A DNA stretch of 13,426 bases, from assembly GCA_937957895.1 (NCBI GenBank), contig CALFEZ010000147.1, positions 1-13,426 of the forward strand. The letters are read 5' to 3'. Of the stretch, positions 13,323 through 13,426 are shown in pieces. Positions within the stretch are counted from its first letter, which is position 1. Each line of letters begins with the position of its first letter. Both the position numbers and the translations under genes were made by a program. The notes under the pieces are model-generated. The model made no database searches. It saw only the letters and a list, made by a program, of their open reading frames with translations, and was not told where the DNA came from. The stretch comes from an uncultured Erysipelotrichaceae bacterium (GTDB lineage: Bacteria > Bacillota_I > Bacilli_A > Erysipelotrichales > Erysipelotrichaceae).

Positions 13323-13426
13323 GTGTCAAAAATTCAGTGATGCGACTTATCAGCAATGCAATATCGTCTTGGGCAATATCGATATGAGTCATTAGTCGAT
13401 ACTCCCCTTTTCGAGCTCCGTTGATT
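13318..13426 (-). CDS. C-terminus of a probable low-specificity threonine aldolase (partial)
   Basis: An open minus-strand frame enters from the right edge and ends at TAA (13320-13318), giving the last 35 residues of a protein. It contains RLMTHIDIAQDDIALLI, resembling the C-terminal RxVTHxDIsxeDI segment of PLP-dependent L-threonine aldolases (LtaE/GlyA-like beta-eliminating lyase fold), which split threonine into glycine and acetaldehyde. The catalytic lysine and most of the protein lie outside the window, so the family call is tentative. The frame converges on bcp, with a shared terminator. Confidence 0.6.
   Translation of the reverse strand, partial: INGARKGEYRLMTHIDIAQDDIALLISRITEFLTQ

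Noticed and set aside
1..13426. CRISPR array, prophage, toxin-antitoxin or restriction system
   Set aside because: No repeat-spacer pattern, phage genes or recognisable defence genes were found; apart from TnpB the genes are housekeeping or metabolic.

Overview
The window reads as an AT-rich, low-GC Gram-positive-type chromosome (Bacillota, or a relative of the Mollicutes such as the Erysipelotrichia or Acholeplasma/Izemoplasma groups). The grounds are strong purine-rich ribosome binding sites, intrinsic terminators with U-tracts, several extended -10 (TGnTATAAT-like) promoters, and gene families typical of those groups (QueH, YggS, a GH13 alpha-glucosidase, Bcp). UGA is a true stop here: many intact genes end in TGA and all tryptophans are TGG, so this is not a Mycoplasma-code genome. 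The exact taxon cannot be read from the window.

Layout. Positions 1-214 hold three tRNA genes (Gln partial, Lys, Gly) closed by a terminator. Positions 283-1299 hold a TnpB gene of the IS200/IS605/IS607 type, interrupted by a single in-frame TGA but otherwise keeping all catalytic and zinc-binding residues. It is followed by a structured stretch (1314-1371) that can form an H-type pseudoknot and looks like the guide-RNA (omega RNA/reRNA) scaffold. A 2-hydroxyacid dehydrogenase and an aldo/keto reductase follow, converging on mutY (minus strand). The 465-base gap upstream of mutY holds a candidate minus-strand small RNA of about 190 nt: a long imperfect hairpin with a C-rich, anti-Shine-Dalgarno-like apical loop, its own -10 box and its own terminator. 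A second terminator lies just before tgt.

Positions 4729-9545 form one tightly packed operon: tgt, queA, queH (base exchange, ring addition and epoxide reduction of queuosine tRNA modification), then a class I aminotransferase and two unrecognised small membrane proteins, joined by overlaps or very short gaps. It meets yggS (minus strand) stop-to-stop with no spacer. yggS has a promoter whose predicted start falls on its ATG, suggesting a leaderless mRNA. Divergent from it is a GH13 alpha-glucosidase overlapping a PHP-family phosphoesterase. A peroxiredoxin (Bcp) with its own strong promoter follows, then a bidirectional terminator, then the C-terminus of a minus-strand gene that resembles threonine aldolase.

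Most of the window is ordinary housekeeping. The items worth a second look are the singly interrupted TnpB with its putative pseudoknotted guide RNA, the minus-strand small RNA candidate at 4259-4448, the predicted leaderless yggS mRNA, and the two unknown membrane proteins at the end of the queuosine operon.
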